Shown here piece by piece: positions 43,042 to 51,591 of a stretch of 64,000 bases of DNA (position 1 is the stretch's first letter; every line of letters starts with the position of its first letter). This stretch comes from Oligoflexia bacterium. GTDB lineage: Bacteria > Bdellovibrionota > Bacteriovoracia > Bacteriovoracales > Bacteriovoracaceae. The notes beneath the pieces are model-generated. The model was given only the letters and a program-made list of their open reading frames with translations, ran no database searches and was not told the DNA's origin. The stretch lies in NCBI GenBank assembly GCA_015232355.1, contig JADFZW010000009.1, forward strand, positions 62,001 to 126,000, read 5' to 3'. A program made the translations under genes and the position numbers.

Positions 43042-44316
43042 CTAATGATACAGTTCTTGATATACGTTATTCACATTATTAAGTAACGACTCGACTGAAT
43101 GATTACTAATTACATACTTATAAGCAGAATCAATTATCATTTTTTTGTGAACACTATCTGTCAGTAATTTATGTAGTTCATCGGTATATTGATTAATGTC
43201 GAAGTCGTTTATAGAAATTCCCCGTATACTCTCCATACTCTTTATACTTTCTATACCATCTAATTTTTTTTCTCCAAAGATATCAGGAATTCCTCCCACT
43301 CGAGTTGAGATACAAGGAATTTTTGCAGCAAAAGCCTCTAGCAATGAAAGAGGAGTTCCTTCATTAAAAGAGGTTAAGGCCATACAATCAAGATCTGAAT
43401 AAACTCTTGCAAGATCTGAGCGATTCCCGCAAAACAAAATATGTTTTTCTAATTTCTTTTCCTTAATCAAATTTTTAAGATTTTCAATTATGTTGTGATC
43501 ACCGCCGCCGACGATAGCAAAGCAAATATTATTATCATATTTTTTTATATATTGATCGCAAATGTTTACAAACATCTGATGATTCTTGATGGCCGCTACT
43601 CTAGAAACTAGTGCTACAATCTTCCATGAAGTTGGAATATTAAATTCTTTCCGAAATTCCCCTCTATGTTTGGACAATTTCTCTTGCGAAAATAACTCAG
43701 TATCAAGACCTAATGGGACTATTCGAAATGACTTGTGAGGAGCAATTCGATAGTGTTCACAAATTTCTTTATACTGTTGAGATGAGATAACAATAATTCT
43801 ATCGGTACAAAATCGACCGAGAAATTTTTCTATATTCCGAAAGAGCATCTCTTTCCAAGGTGGAAAATATCCATGAAATGTATGGCCATGAAAAGTATGA
43901 ACAACTTTGGCCCTACGTTTTAGTGTGATTGTTCGAATGAAATTGTATATAAGTGCGGCCGCTCTACCATGAAGACCAGCTTTAGATGTGTGAGTGTGTA
44001 CAATATCTGGTTTAAAGAGAAAAAGATTATGAAGTATGGATGAGAATACGATTAAATCACTAATTCCAATAGTGCGTTTAAGTCCGCGTACAAATCGTAT
44101 TTTGCTTTTATCAAATTTGTCAACTTTGTCAAAGTTGTCAACGGAATTAATAGAATCAATAGAGAGTTCATTTTCGTATTCTTCAACTTGTCCACATAAT
44201 AGCTGTGAATTGTATGATATTTTATCAAGTCCTAGCAACCAAATACAATGCTTGGCCGGACCGCCAACATTAAGTCGAGCGATAATTCTAGATATCTTTA
44301 ACGTACTCTTACTCAC
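43042..44316 (-). CDS. Family 4 glycosyltransferase
   Basis: 424 aa, GT-B fold. N-terminal SRIIARLNVGGPAKHC (9-24) is the usual start of GT4 enzymes, IVHTHTSKAGLHGRAAA is the acceptor side, and the C-terminal donor domain has VALVSRVAAIKNHQMF, AIVGGGD, FCGNRSD and the EGTPLSLLEAFAAKIPCISTRVGGIPD motif with the E-x7-E pair. It probably adds one sugar to the lipid-linked glycan on the cytoplasmic side. An internal repeat-encoded stretch VDNFDKVDKFDKSK (CAAATTTGTCAACTTTGTC on the plus strand) lies near residue 65; ESIKSMESIRG near 355 is similar. Confidence 0.9.
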   Translation of the reverse strand: MSKSTLKISRIIARLNVGGPAKHCIWLLGLDKISYNSQLLCGQVEEYENELSIDSINSVDNFDKVDKFDKSKIRFVRGLKRTIGISDLIVFSSILHNLFLFKPDIVHTHTSKAGLHGRAAALIYNFIRTITLKRRAKVVHTFHGHTFHGYFPPWKEMLFRNIEKFLGRFCTDRIIVISSQQYKEICEHYRIAPHKSFRIVPLGLDTELFSQEKLSKHRGEFRKEFNIPTSWKIVALVSRVAAIKNHQMFVNICDQYIKKYDNNICFAIVGGGDHNIIENLKNLIKEKKLEKHILFCGNRSDLARVYSDLDCMALTSFNEGTPLSLLEAFAAKIPCISTRVGGIPDIFGEKKLDGIESIKSMESIRGISINDFDINQYTDELHKLLTDSVHKKMIIDSAYKYVISNHSVESLLNNVNNVYQELYH

Positions 44317-44331
44317 TTGTTTTGCTTAAAA

Positions 44332-44496
44332 TTAAAAAAGAGTGTATATGAAAGGAGCAACTGCACTTCCCTCTGCAAATACAATCAACATACCAAGAAG
44401 TAAGAGTGTGAAAACAATTGGGAAAAGCCATAATTTTTTTCTAACTTTTAAAAAATCCCAAAATTCTCTTACTAATGTCATTTTTCCAGAACTCAT
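44332..44496 (-). CDS. DUF5989 (SxtK-like) small membrane protein
   Basis: 54-residue ORF: starts MSSGKMTLVREFWDFLKVRK, then one membrane helix (LWLFPIVFTLLLLGMLIVFA) and the end EGSAVAPFIYTLF. This matches what I know of the DUF5989 family, short single-helix proteins encoded beside SxtJ-type proteins and NodU/CmcH carbamoyltransferases, as sxtI-sxtJ-sxtK in saxitoxin clusters. AGGAG 8 bases upstream of the ATG. It sits in the same order as there: carbamoyltransferase, SxtJ-like, then this. Role unknown; likely a membrane partner of the carbamoyltransferase. Confidence 0.85.
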   Translation of the reverse strand: MSSGKMTLVREFWDFLKVRKKLWLFPIVFTLLLLGMLIVFAEGSAVAPFIYTLF

Positions 44497-44543
44497 AGGT
44501 TAAACTCCTATTCCTAAATTTTCTTAAAATTTCCTAAAATTTT

Positions 44544-44966
44544 CTAAAATTGCTTTTTGTATAATCTACTTATAGACATTTTTGAAAGATATGAAGGAGC
44601 ATTTCGATCATATTTTAAACTTAAAGTATCATCTCGAAAGATTCGAAAGATTAAACCAATTGGCGTAAAGATAATATAGAAAATTAATATTAAAATAATG
44701 TTCATATTTACCCAACCGAGAGCTTTTCCAAAAAGCATCCAAGTTTTATAAACGGGTTTTAATTGTGAAGGAGTTACTGTGGCCATAAAGAAAAAAAGAA
44801 TACAGATTCCTCCAAATGCATAGGTAAAAGTGGAGATCATATTAGTTGAATAATAGTTCATAGAAATGATGATAAAAAAGATAAAAGAAAATAGATAACC
44901 GAATTTTCTAACCTCTTTTTTAGTTGGGCCCAAACTCAGGGAATTTGCAGTATTTGTAGTACTCAT
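44544..44966 (-). CDS. SxtJ-family membrane protein
   Basis: 140-residue membrane protein. Starts with a polar segment, GPTKKEVRKFGYLFSFIF leads into the first helices, then SQLKPVYKTWMLFGKALGWVNMNIILILIFYIIFTPIGLIFRIF, which fits the SxtJ family's WxxFGxxLG-x-VN pattern followed by a long helix. Three to four membrane helices in total. Lies 20 bases after the carbamoyltransferase and 47 bases before the DUF5989 gene. Function in other clusters is not established; the conserved trio implies a membrane-associated carbamoylation complex. Confidence 0.85.
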   Translation of the reverse strand: MSTTNTANSLSLGPTKKEVRKFGYLFSFIFFIIISMNYYSTNMISTFTYAFGGICILFFFMATVTPSQLKPVYKTWMLFGKALGWVNMNIILILIFYIIFTPIGLIFRIFRDDTLSLKYDRNAPSYLSKMSISRLYKKQF

Positions 44967-44986
44967 TTTTTTTGTCCTTTATATTT

Positions 44987-46840
44987 TTAGTCTAAAGCAA
45001 ATTCTTCTTTCCAATTAATAGTCTCATTAAACGTCGGCTGACTTTTTTTATCTAAGATGAAATTTTCTAAAACCAAATAATCCATGTTTGTGCGCATAAA
45101 GCATTTGTAAGCATCCTCTGGCGTACAAACGATAGGTTCTCCTCTTACATTAAATGAAGTGTTGACAAAAATTGCAAAGTTAGTCTTTTGGTGAAACTTA
45201 TCAAGAAGCTTATAGTATCTTGGATTATCGATTTTATTTACAGTCTGCAATCTTGCAGAATAATCAATATGAGTAATTGCTGGCAAAGTCGAACGTGGAA
45301 TATTTAATTTATCAATTCCAAATAATTTTTTCTGCTCTTCTGTCATTGGGATTCTGATATCCTCTCTTACAGGGGTAGTGACTAGCATGTATGGACTCTC
45401 TTGTCCCTCTGGAAATTGAAAGTATTCATGTGCCCGGTCGGCCGCAACACTTGGAGCGAATGGACGAAATGATTCACGAAATTTAATTGCTACATTAAGA
45501 TTTTTTTGCATTGATTGTGAGCGGGCATCTCCTAAAATACTTCTTGCACCTAGTGCCCGCGGTCCAAATTCCATGCGGCCATGAAACCATCCAACAACCT
45601 TTTCCTTACCAAGCAAATCTGCTACTTTTTCACATAGTTCATCTTCACTCTCATGATGTGTACTAGGTAACTTATTTTTATCTAAGAAAGAATGTATTTC
45701 TTCGTTAGTGAAAGCTGGGCCTAAGTAACTACCCTTCTGAAAGTCTCTTGTATTTTTTTTATTATCTTCATTTTTTGCTAATAAGGTTCTCGCATTTTTT
45801 TCAAAGTGATAGTGTATTGCAAGTGCTGCTCCCAGGGCGCCGCCCGCATCTCCACTGGCAGGTTGAATCCAAACATTTTTAAATATTTTTTCATTGATAA
45901 TTTTACCATTACCAACACAATTTAAAGCAACTCCGCCCGCCAGACACAAATTCTCCGTGTCGGTCATCTTTTTTGTCGTCCGGGCCAATTTAAGCATTAT
46001 CTCTTCAGTTACAACTTGAATACTCTTTGCAAGATCCATTTCCCTCTGAGTTAGCTTAGATTCAGCTTTCCTTGCTGGACCTCCAAATAATTTATCAAAC
46101 TTGCTGTTGGTCATTTTGAAACCAACACAATAATTAAAATAATCCATGTTCAATCTAAATGAACCATCATCTTTTATATCGACAATATGATCTTTAATTG
46201 ACTTAACATATTTTGCTTCACCATATGGAGCAAGCCCCATTAATTTATACTCACCACTATTAACTTTAAATCCAGTGTAATAAGTGAATGCAGAGTAAAG
46301 GAGCCCAAGTGAATGTGGAAATTTTATCTCGGATAAGAAATCTATATTATTTTTTGAACCCTTTGATATTGAAGTTGTCGTCCACTCACCCACTCCATCT
46401 AGCGTAAGAATTCCAGCTTCCTCATATGGAGATGGAAAGAATGCAGATGCCGCATGAGACTCGTGGTGATCACAAAACAACACCTCTCCATCGTAACCCA
46501 ACTCTTTTTGTATGGTCTGAGGAATCCACAATTTGTTTTTTATCCAGATAGGCATTGCTTGCAAGAATGAAGATATTCCCTTTGGAGCAAATCGAAGATA
46601 TGTTTCTAGTAAGCGCTCAAATTTCAAAAGTGGACGATCGTAAAACACTACGTAGTCCAAATCTTTGGCGCTTAATTTTGCTTCCTTTAAACAATAAGCA
46701 GAGGCATTAGAGGGGAAGCGATGATCTTGTTTTTTCCTAGTGAATCTCTCTTCTTGAGCGGCAGCAATAATTTCGCCATCAATAACCAGGGCCGCGGCAC
46801 TATCGTGGTAGTAAGCAGATATTCCGAGTATTTTTGACAT
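44987..46840 (-). CDS. NodU/CmcH-family O-carbamoyltransferase
   Basis: 617 aa, typical size. N-terminal Kae1-like domain: ILGISAYYHDSAAALVIDGE, AAAQEERFTRKKQD, FCDHHESHAASAFFPSPY (metal-binding His pair) and LTLDGVGEWTT. LAGGVALNCVGNGKI and SGDAGGALGAAL follow. The C-terminal YrdC-like/carbamoyl domain has VGWFHGRMEFGPRALGARSIL and TSFNVRGEPIVCTPEDA. These enzymes make carbamoyl-adenylate from carbamoyl phosphate and ATP and transfer the carbamoyl group to a hydroxyl. The acceptor is probably a sugar of the surface glycan made by the neighbouring genes. AAGGTC precedes the start. Confidence 0.94.
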   Translation of the reverse strand: MSKILGISAYYHDSAAALVIDGEIIAAAQEERFTRKKQDHRFPSNASAYCLKEAKLSAKDLDYVVFYDRPLLKFERLLETYLRFAPKGISSFLQAMPIWIKNKLWIPQTIQKELGYDGEVLFCDHHESHAASAFFPSPYEEAGILTLDGVGEWTTTSISKGSKNNIDFLSEIKFPHSLGLLYSAFTYYTGFKVNSGEYKLMGLAPYGEAKYVKSIKDHIVDIKDDGSFRLNMDYFNYCVGFKMTNSKFDKLFGGPARKAESKLTQREMDLAKSIQVVTEEIMLKLARTTKKMTDTENLCLAGGVALNCVGNGKIINEKIFKNVWIQPASGDAGGALGAALAIHYHFEKNARTLLAKNEDNKKNTRDFQKGSYLGPAFTNEEIHSFLDKNKLPSTHHESEDELCEKVADLLGKEKVVGWFHGRMEFGPRALGARSILGDARSQSMQKNLNVAIKFRESFRPFAPSVAADRAHEYFQFPEGQESPYMLVTTPVREDIRIPMTEEQKKLFGIDKLNIPRSTLPAITHIDYSARLQTVNKIDNPRYYKLLDKFHQKTNFAIFVNTSFNVRGEPIVCTPEDAYKCFMRTNMDYLVLENFILDKKSQPTFNETINWKEEFALD

Positions 46841-46892
46841 TGTAGACCTTCAATTCGTTACGGTTACTATTAAGGTTACAATTACATATTAT

Positions 46893-47804
46893 CTATATAA
46901 ATTGCAAAACGTAAAAGTTTTTATTTTTAATAAATTTTTTCTTCATTCTTTGAAATAATTCGGTTTTTTCGATGGCAGCATCAAAAATAATAGTGGGAAA
47001 ACTATTAATAACCATATTAGTCGTTAATTTTTCACTATTGGCCACTACATCGTATGTGTTAATATTAAATTTAATGAAAGGATCTTCTTTGAACATAGAG
47101 ATGAGAATATGAAGATCTTTGCAACTATTTGATTGGCATCTACTATCCGTAAAAATATCGACATTCACTTTTACTACATCGCTTTTAGCGCAATGATTGT
47201 TAAGACAGGAATATCTTGTTTGTGTGTTCCATTTGTTTTCCTTCATAAAACAATCTGTGTAGTCGCTACACTCTGTTATGTTATTGCAGTCTGAAAAATT
47301 GTTGCTGCTTTTATCATTGTTACACCAAGATCGTAATAATTTTTCTTGTGAAATCTCCCCTTCATATATTTTGTCATTGATAACTAAAATTGGTGAATAA
47401 AACTTATTAAATTTTGTTGATGTTAAAAAATCTTCAAAAGCAATCTTTTTTGCCATTGACCCGTTAATGCAACTTGAAATATCATTTTGAAGTTGTTTAT
47501 CTTGAATTTTAATACAGATTTGCTTTAGAGTTTCTTGCAACTCTTTTTCGCCACCGACAGTGATTAGATTTTCATTTATATCTATCTTTCCAAGGTAGTG
47601 TATATTTAGAGCTACTTTTTCTTCTCCCATTTTTTTATAAAAAGCTGATAACTCATTCATCGCATGGATTGAGTTGGAGCAAAATGGTCTGACATATAAG
47701 TTGTAGGAGGTTTTTGAGTAAGCAGTAGGAAGAATAAATAACAAAACAAATAACAAAACTAATAATAAGACAATAATAAATTTATGAATAGATATTTTTA
47801 GCAT
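46893..47804 (-). CDS. Exported protein with two thioredoxin-like repeats (inferred)
   Basis: 303 aa. N-terminal signal or anchor (about 8-29, FIIVLLLVLLFVLLFILPTA). Two segments have the look of thioredoxin-fold starts: YNLYVRPFCSNSIHAMNELSAF (Cys42) and VNVDIFTDSRCQSNSCKDLHIL. Each is followed by a strand with hydrophobic-polar alternation and, in the second, a Pro after FPT that may be the cis-proline (INSFPTIIF). The middle is Cys-rich (CNNITECSDYTDC, CLNNHC). No canonical CxxC is kept. It could be a periplasmic thiol protein linked to the adjacent glycan genes. It starts immediately after the upstream gene (TAATATG). Not confidently assigned to a family. Confidence 0.6.
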   Translation of the reverse strand: MLKISIHKFIIVLLLVLLFVLLFILPTAYSKTSYNLYVRPFCSNSIHAMNELSAFYKKMGEEKVALNIHYLGKIDINENLITVGGEKELQETLKQICIKIQDKQLQNDISSCINGSMAKKIAFEDFLTSTKFNKFYSPILVINDKIYEGEISQEKLLRSWCNNDKSSNNFSDCNNITECSDYTDCFMKENKWNTQTRYSCLNNHCAKSDVVKVNVDIFTDSRCQSNSCKDLHILISMFKEDPFIKFNINTYDVVANSEKLTTNMVINSFPTIIFDAAIEKTELFQRMKKKFIKNKNFYVLQFI

Positions 47805-47805
47805 A

Positions 47806-49221
47806 TTATGTGTTTTCCGTTTTTTTTAAATATTTAAATGTAAGAAGTCCAATTAAAAGCATATATCCATATACTGGTATTGAATATGATTGGTAGAAAC
47901 CAATATAAGAAATGGAATATCTGTTTAGCATTTGTTGAAAGAAACTCATAGGGAAAACAACTCCTAATAACAAGAAAGATACTAAAAATAAACTTAACTG
48001 AACCTTTGCAAATTTCTTCACATTGTGAAAATTGTGAAAATCCTTTACAAAATTTTGTAACAGTATAAGAAAAGGAGGGAGGATTGCAATAAAGTAACAA
48101 GGATGATTCCACTGGGGCAGTATGATCATAAAAATAAGAAGGAGTGAAATTTCATATGAATATTTATTGGATTTTCTATTGTATAAAAAAATAATTCCAT
48201 AAAATATGACGATTGAAAAAGTGACAGCTTTTGATAAATATTCTGCTAGCTTTGGATACAATACTTTAGGAATAGCAACAGCTGCCGGATTATTAATATC
48301 TAAAGTGATTTCCGAAAACAAGCGCGAACTCCATGATGAGATAGATTGACTCTCATAAAAAGTTATTCCAGCGCCAACTCCTTTTAAAATTTTAAGAAGA
48401 TAACTGTTTTCCCATCCTAAAAAAAATTGAGTAAATATAGCTATAATTGCAATTGTAGCAAGTGCAGAGAAGAAGAGTTTAAATTTCTTTTTTACTATTA
48501 AATACGGTATAAAAATTAGCGGAGTAAATTTTGTTAATGCTGCTATTCCTAGAGTTATACCTGATTGAAGAGGTTTTTCCTTCTTAAAATAATAGAAAAA
48601 AAGTGTTAGCATTAGGAATTGAAAGATATCAATTACTCTAAGTATGATGGCTTCATAGAGTGGAAAAAAATTAAACCATATAAAAAAACAAAGTGAGAAA
48701 TTAATATAGGAGTGTAATTTTTCCTCAATAAATAAGAGTTTGTACCATAGATAAAACGATAAGATGAGAAATGAAAAGCAAACTACAAACCAAACTCTAA
48801 AAGCATCCATATATGTTTTAAAAAAGAGAAGTGGGTAAGTCACAAAATGCATAACCGGTCCATTATGCCAATTTTTATTTTTTAGATTCAAGACATTTGG
48901 ATCATGAGTTTTTGACATTACACTTGGATAAGCTTCTTTAAGAAAAGATAAAACAGGATTTGTTGCTATGTCTATATTATCGAGGATGGTTTTATCATTT
49001 GTAGAGTTAATATATCCCATCCAACTCCCACTATTGTGCCAAACCTGCATAGGATTAACATTAAATGCAAGCCAACTAGGGTATGCTACAGCAAAGTCGC
49101 CTCCATCTTTTAACTGAAGTGCTGTTTTTATTCCTGTGGAGTATATGTGAAATAGTGAGTATAAAATTAAAAACGTTGGAATTATTTTTTTGATAATTGT
49201 TTTTTTAAGTAAATGATTCAT
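47806..49221 (-). CDS. Membrane glycosyltransferase, GT87-like
   Basis: 471 aa from the ATG at 49221, which falls 13 bases after the preceding gene; the frame extends to 49284 inside that gene. A polytopic protein with roughly ten helices. Early GGDFAVAYPSWLAFNVNPMQVW places an Asp in the first periplasmic loop, and GIAALTKFTPLIFIPYLIVKKKFK is the motif I associate with the DUF2029/GT87 polyprenol-phosphate-dependent mannosyl/arabinosyl transferases. It would add a sugar from polyprenyl-phosphate sugar on the periplasmic face, which fits a partner such as the GT2 enzyme at 39.5 kb. Assignment is based on topology and that segment. Confidence 0.75.
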   Translation of the reverse strand: MNHLLKKTIIKKIIPTFLILYSLFHIYSTGIKTALQLKDGGDFAVAYPSWLAFNVNPMQVWHNSGSWMGYINSTNDKTILDNIDIATNPVLSFLKEAYPSVMSKTHDPNVLNLKNKNWHNGPVMHFVTYPLLFFKTYMDAFRVWFVVCFSFLILSFYLWYKLLFIEEKLHSYINFSLCFFIWFNFFPLYEAIILRVIDIFQFLMLTLFFYYFKKEKPLQSGITLGIAALTKFTPLIFIPYLIVKKKFKLFFSALATIAIIAIFTQFFLGWENSYLLKILKGVGAGITFYESQSISSWSSRLFSEITLDINNPAAVAIPKVLYPKLAEYLSKAVTFSIVIFYGIIFLYNRKSNKYSYEISLLLIFMIILPQWNHPCYFIAILPPFLILLQNFVKDFHNFHNVKKFAKVQLSLFLVSFLLLGVVFPMSFFQQMLNRYSISYIGFYQSYSIPVYGYMLLIGLLTFKYLKKTENT

Positions 49222-49234
49222 TTTTCTTTTTATT

Positions 49235-50887
49235 TTATTTTCGAGAAGTTGATTTAGAAAATGTTTCCATAGCAGTAACACCAAGTTTTATGAAAAAGTA
49301 ATCTACTGGAAATTTAAAAAAACTATGGCGTACTCGAAATAGAGCAAATGGTCGATATAATTTTCCTGCCAAAATAATTGAGGCATAGATAAATTTTTTG
49401 GATAGAGCAACTTTTGATGAACTATTACTACTACTACTATTGTTATTACTATTGCTACTAATAATTAATTCTCTTGCGATTTTTTTGTCAATAAACATTA
49501 AAGCAGCTTGAACTGATTGCAAGGTGTTTTTTGTTTTTTTATCAATCCAAGGTGTTTTGCCTTTGTTGTAATGAGTATCAACTTTCCCCCAATCACTTAA
49601 ATTTTTTGGAGGTATATGTCCGAGTTCAATACATCTGTCATACAACTCAGAACCCGGAAAAGGAATTAATTGATTAAGACCAGAGAAACTAGCGTTTGGA
49701 TTGTCTCTTATTAATTGATCTGCCAGTTTAGCTGTCTTGTATATGTCTTCGCTATTTTCATCAGGCAATCCTGAAAGAAAATTATAAGAGGGGTTAATAG
49801 ATGGAAAATGACTCAATTTTTTATTTGCTAATATAATTTGATCTACCGTAATTCCCTTTTTCATCAACTGTAACATTCGATCGGAACCAGACTCGGCCCC
49901 AATCATAATTTGTCTAACTCCAATCTCTTCTAAGAGTGCTAACATCTCATCACTCATTCGTGCCAAATCATCGACCCTCGCACCTCTTATACCCCAAGAG
50001 ACTTTAACACCAGCATTTAAAATACCTCTCAAAATATTTTCGGCCCGTTTAAGATCGAGGAAAAAATTCTCATCAAGTAAAGAAACATAACCTATATTAT
50101 GTGTTTTTATCATGTATACAATATGGGAAATAACTTCATCTTCTTTGTATGGAAACCACTTTTTCCCTTTAATATCTTTCCAAAAGATAGGAGCAAAACA
50201 AAAACGGCATTTATGTGGACAACCAAAAGAGGTGAATAGGGAATAAACCTTATCTTTATAATTGAATCTGGTGTAATTATCTAGAGTCACTCCACTGAAG
50301 TTGAGTTCATTTAGAGAAGGATATTCAGTGGTAGTAGACATTTCATTCATATGAACTTTATTATCAATTTTATATCCTAGCCCTTCAATTTCGGTGATCG
50401 CAAGTGAATTTGAATTATTGAATGTCTTACTAGTTAAAAAACATATCAATTTGTATAACGATTTCGATGCCAACCCTCTTATGATGTAATCAATATTTAC
50501 ATCCTCAATAACTTCCTTTGGGCAAATCGTGACATGCATTCCTCCCCATACCGTAATGATTGAGGGGAATTTTTCCTTCACAAATTTTGTAGCTTCCAGT
50601 GCATTTAAGATAGGATTTCCAGACATAACTGAAAAACCAACGAGCGTGGTGTTTTCATCTATTGCATTGGAGAGAGCTTTTTTCCAATTGGTTTTCTCGA
50701 TTCTTTGATCAACAATTCTAACTTCGATACCATTTTTATAACAATCAAAGGCAACATAAATTAAAGACAATGGTAAATCTAGAATGAAAGTATCCATCCA
50801 TCCAAGTTGGGGATAAAAAAGGACAACATTTGGATTTGAATCTGAATTTGTATTTGATTTTTTATTTAAATCATTTGAATTGCTCAT
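49235..50887 (-). CDS. B12-binding radical SAM enzyme
   Basis: 550 aa. The N-terminal third is a cobalamin-binding-like domain (VVLFYPQLGWMDT, YVAFDCYKNGIEVRIVDQRI, TLVGFSVMSGNP, ITVWGGMHVT); the central radical SAM core has the cluster motif SFGCPHKCRFC with Cys223, Cys227 and Cys230, then LLDENFFLDLKRAENIL, GARVDDLARM and GAESGSDRMLQLMKKG. This is the BchE/hopanoid-like class B arrangement of methylases and cyclases. The substrate is unknown; in this cluster a C-methylation of a sugar or lipid is plausible. A low-complexity SSNSNNNSSSSNSSS insert lies near residue 480. The next gene overlaps its end only if the longer start is used. Confidence 0.9.
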   Translation of the reverse strand: MSNSNDLNKKSNTNSDSNPNVVLFYPQLGWMDTFILDLPLSLIYVAFDCYKNGIEVRIVDQRIEKTNWKKALSNAIDENTTLVGFSVMSGNPILNALEATKFVKEKFPSIITVWGGMHVTICPKEVIEDVNIDYIIRGLASKSLYKLICFLTSKTFNNSNSLAITEIEGLGYKIDNKVHMNEMSTTTEYPSLNELNFSGVTLDNYTRFNYKDKVYSLFTSFGCPHKCRFCFAPIFWKDIKGKKWFPYKEDEVISHIVYMIKTHNIGYVSLLDENFFLDLKRAENILRGILNAGVKVSWGIRGARVDDLARMSDEMLALLEEIGVRQIMIGAESGSDRMLQLMKKGITVDQIILANKKLSHFPSINPSYNFLSGLPDENSEDIYKTAKLADQLIRDNPNASFSGLNQLIPFPGSELYDRCIELGHIPPKNLSDWGKVDTHYNKGKTPWIDKKTKNTLQSVQAALMFIDKKIARELIISSNSNNNSSSSNSSSKVALSKKFIYASIILAGKLYRPFALFRVRHSFFKFPVDYFFIKLGVTAMETFSKSTSRK

Positions 50888-50898
50888 TTAAAAATAAC

Positions 50899-51591
50899 TC
50901 ACTTGTTGACAGAGGCAACAATCATAAATTGCTTAGCGGCCGGTTTGATCATACTTTTCAAATAAAATCTAACGAACATACGTATGATTGGGAATTTTGA
51001 TTTCATCGAAAATGGAATGAAACCTTTGTAGCATTTATAAATAGAAAAATTATGCAATTGTAATAAGTCTGAAAAAGATGTGTGTGAAAAAATTGTTTTG
51101 TGAGTATAATCATCAAAATAATTTTTGCAGCAGAGTTGAAAATTCGGTTGAATTACAATTAATCTACCATTTTTGGTTAATATTTTTGAAATATATTTGA
51201 GTTGATCTTTAATGGGTTCGATTTCCAGGTGTTCGAAGTAGTTGCTACAAAAAACTACATCAAATGAATTTTCAGGAAATTCAGAGAGAGCAATAGAGGC
51301 ATCAGTAACATGAATTTTTACTTGAGAGTCTTTTTCAATGAACTTTTTAAAGTAAGGTTCAATTTCTATTGCATCCTTTTTTTTTGCAACGATATTGCCA
51401 ATAAAATCACCATAGCCACAACCAATTTCTAAAACCTTTGAATCAGTCGCAATATAGTGTTTATTTAAGTAGGAACAAATCTCCTGCCAAACAATTGTTC
51501 TCTTTGGATCATAACTGAAACGTGTAGTGTAGTAGTATTGTTGGTGTTGATCTAGATTCTGATTCTGATGCTGGTGTTGATGTTTGTTCAT
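50899..51591 (-). CDS. Class I SAM methyltransferase
   Basis: 230 aa. SAM loop VLEIGCGYGDF (53-63), acidic ribose-binding position in DAIEIEPYF, then FDVVFCSNYFEHLE and GRLIVIQPNFQLC. It fits Methyltransf_11/23 enzymes common in polysaccharide clusters. The first 20 residues are a His/Gln repeat (MNKHQHQHQNQNLDQHQQ) encoded by CAACACCAGCATCAG-type words and absent from related enzymes as far as I know. Its ATG overlaps the upstream glycosyltransferase stop (ATGA), so translation is coupled. Confidence 0.87.
   Translation of the reverse strand: MNKHQHQHQNQNLDQHQQYYYTTRFSYDPKRTIVWQEICSYLNKHYIATDSKVLEIGCGYGDFIGNIVAKKKDAIEIEPYFKKFIEKDSQVKIHVTDASIALSEFPENSFDVVFCSNYFEHLEIEPIKDQLKYISKILTKNGRLIVIQPNFQLCCKNYFDDYTHKTIFSHTSFSDLLQLHNFSIYKCYKGFIPFSMKSKFPIIRMFVRFYLKSMIKPAAKQFMIVASVNK

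Noticed and set aside
42509-44329. Several plus-strand frames opposite the methyltransferase and glycosyltransferase
   Set aside because: They run antisense to genes with clear conserved motifs and have no features of their own.
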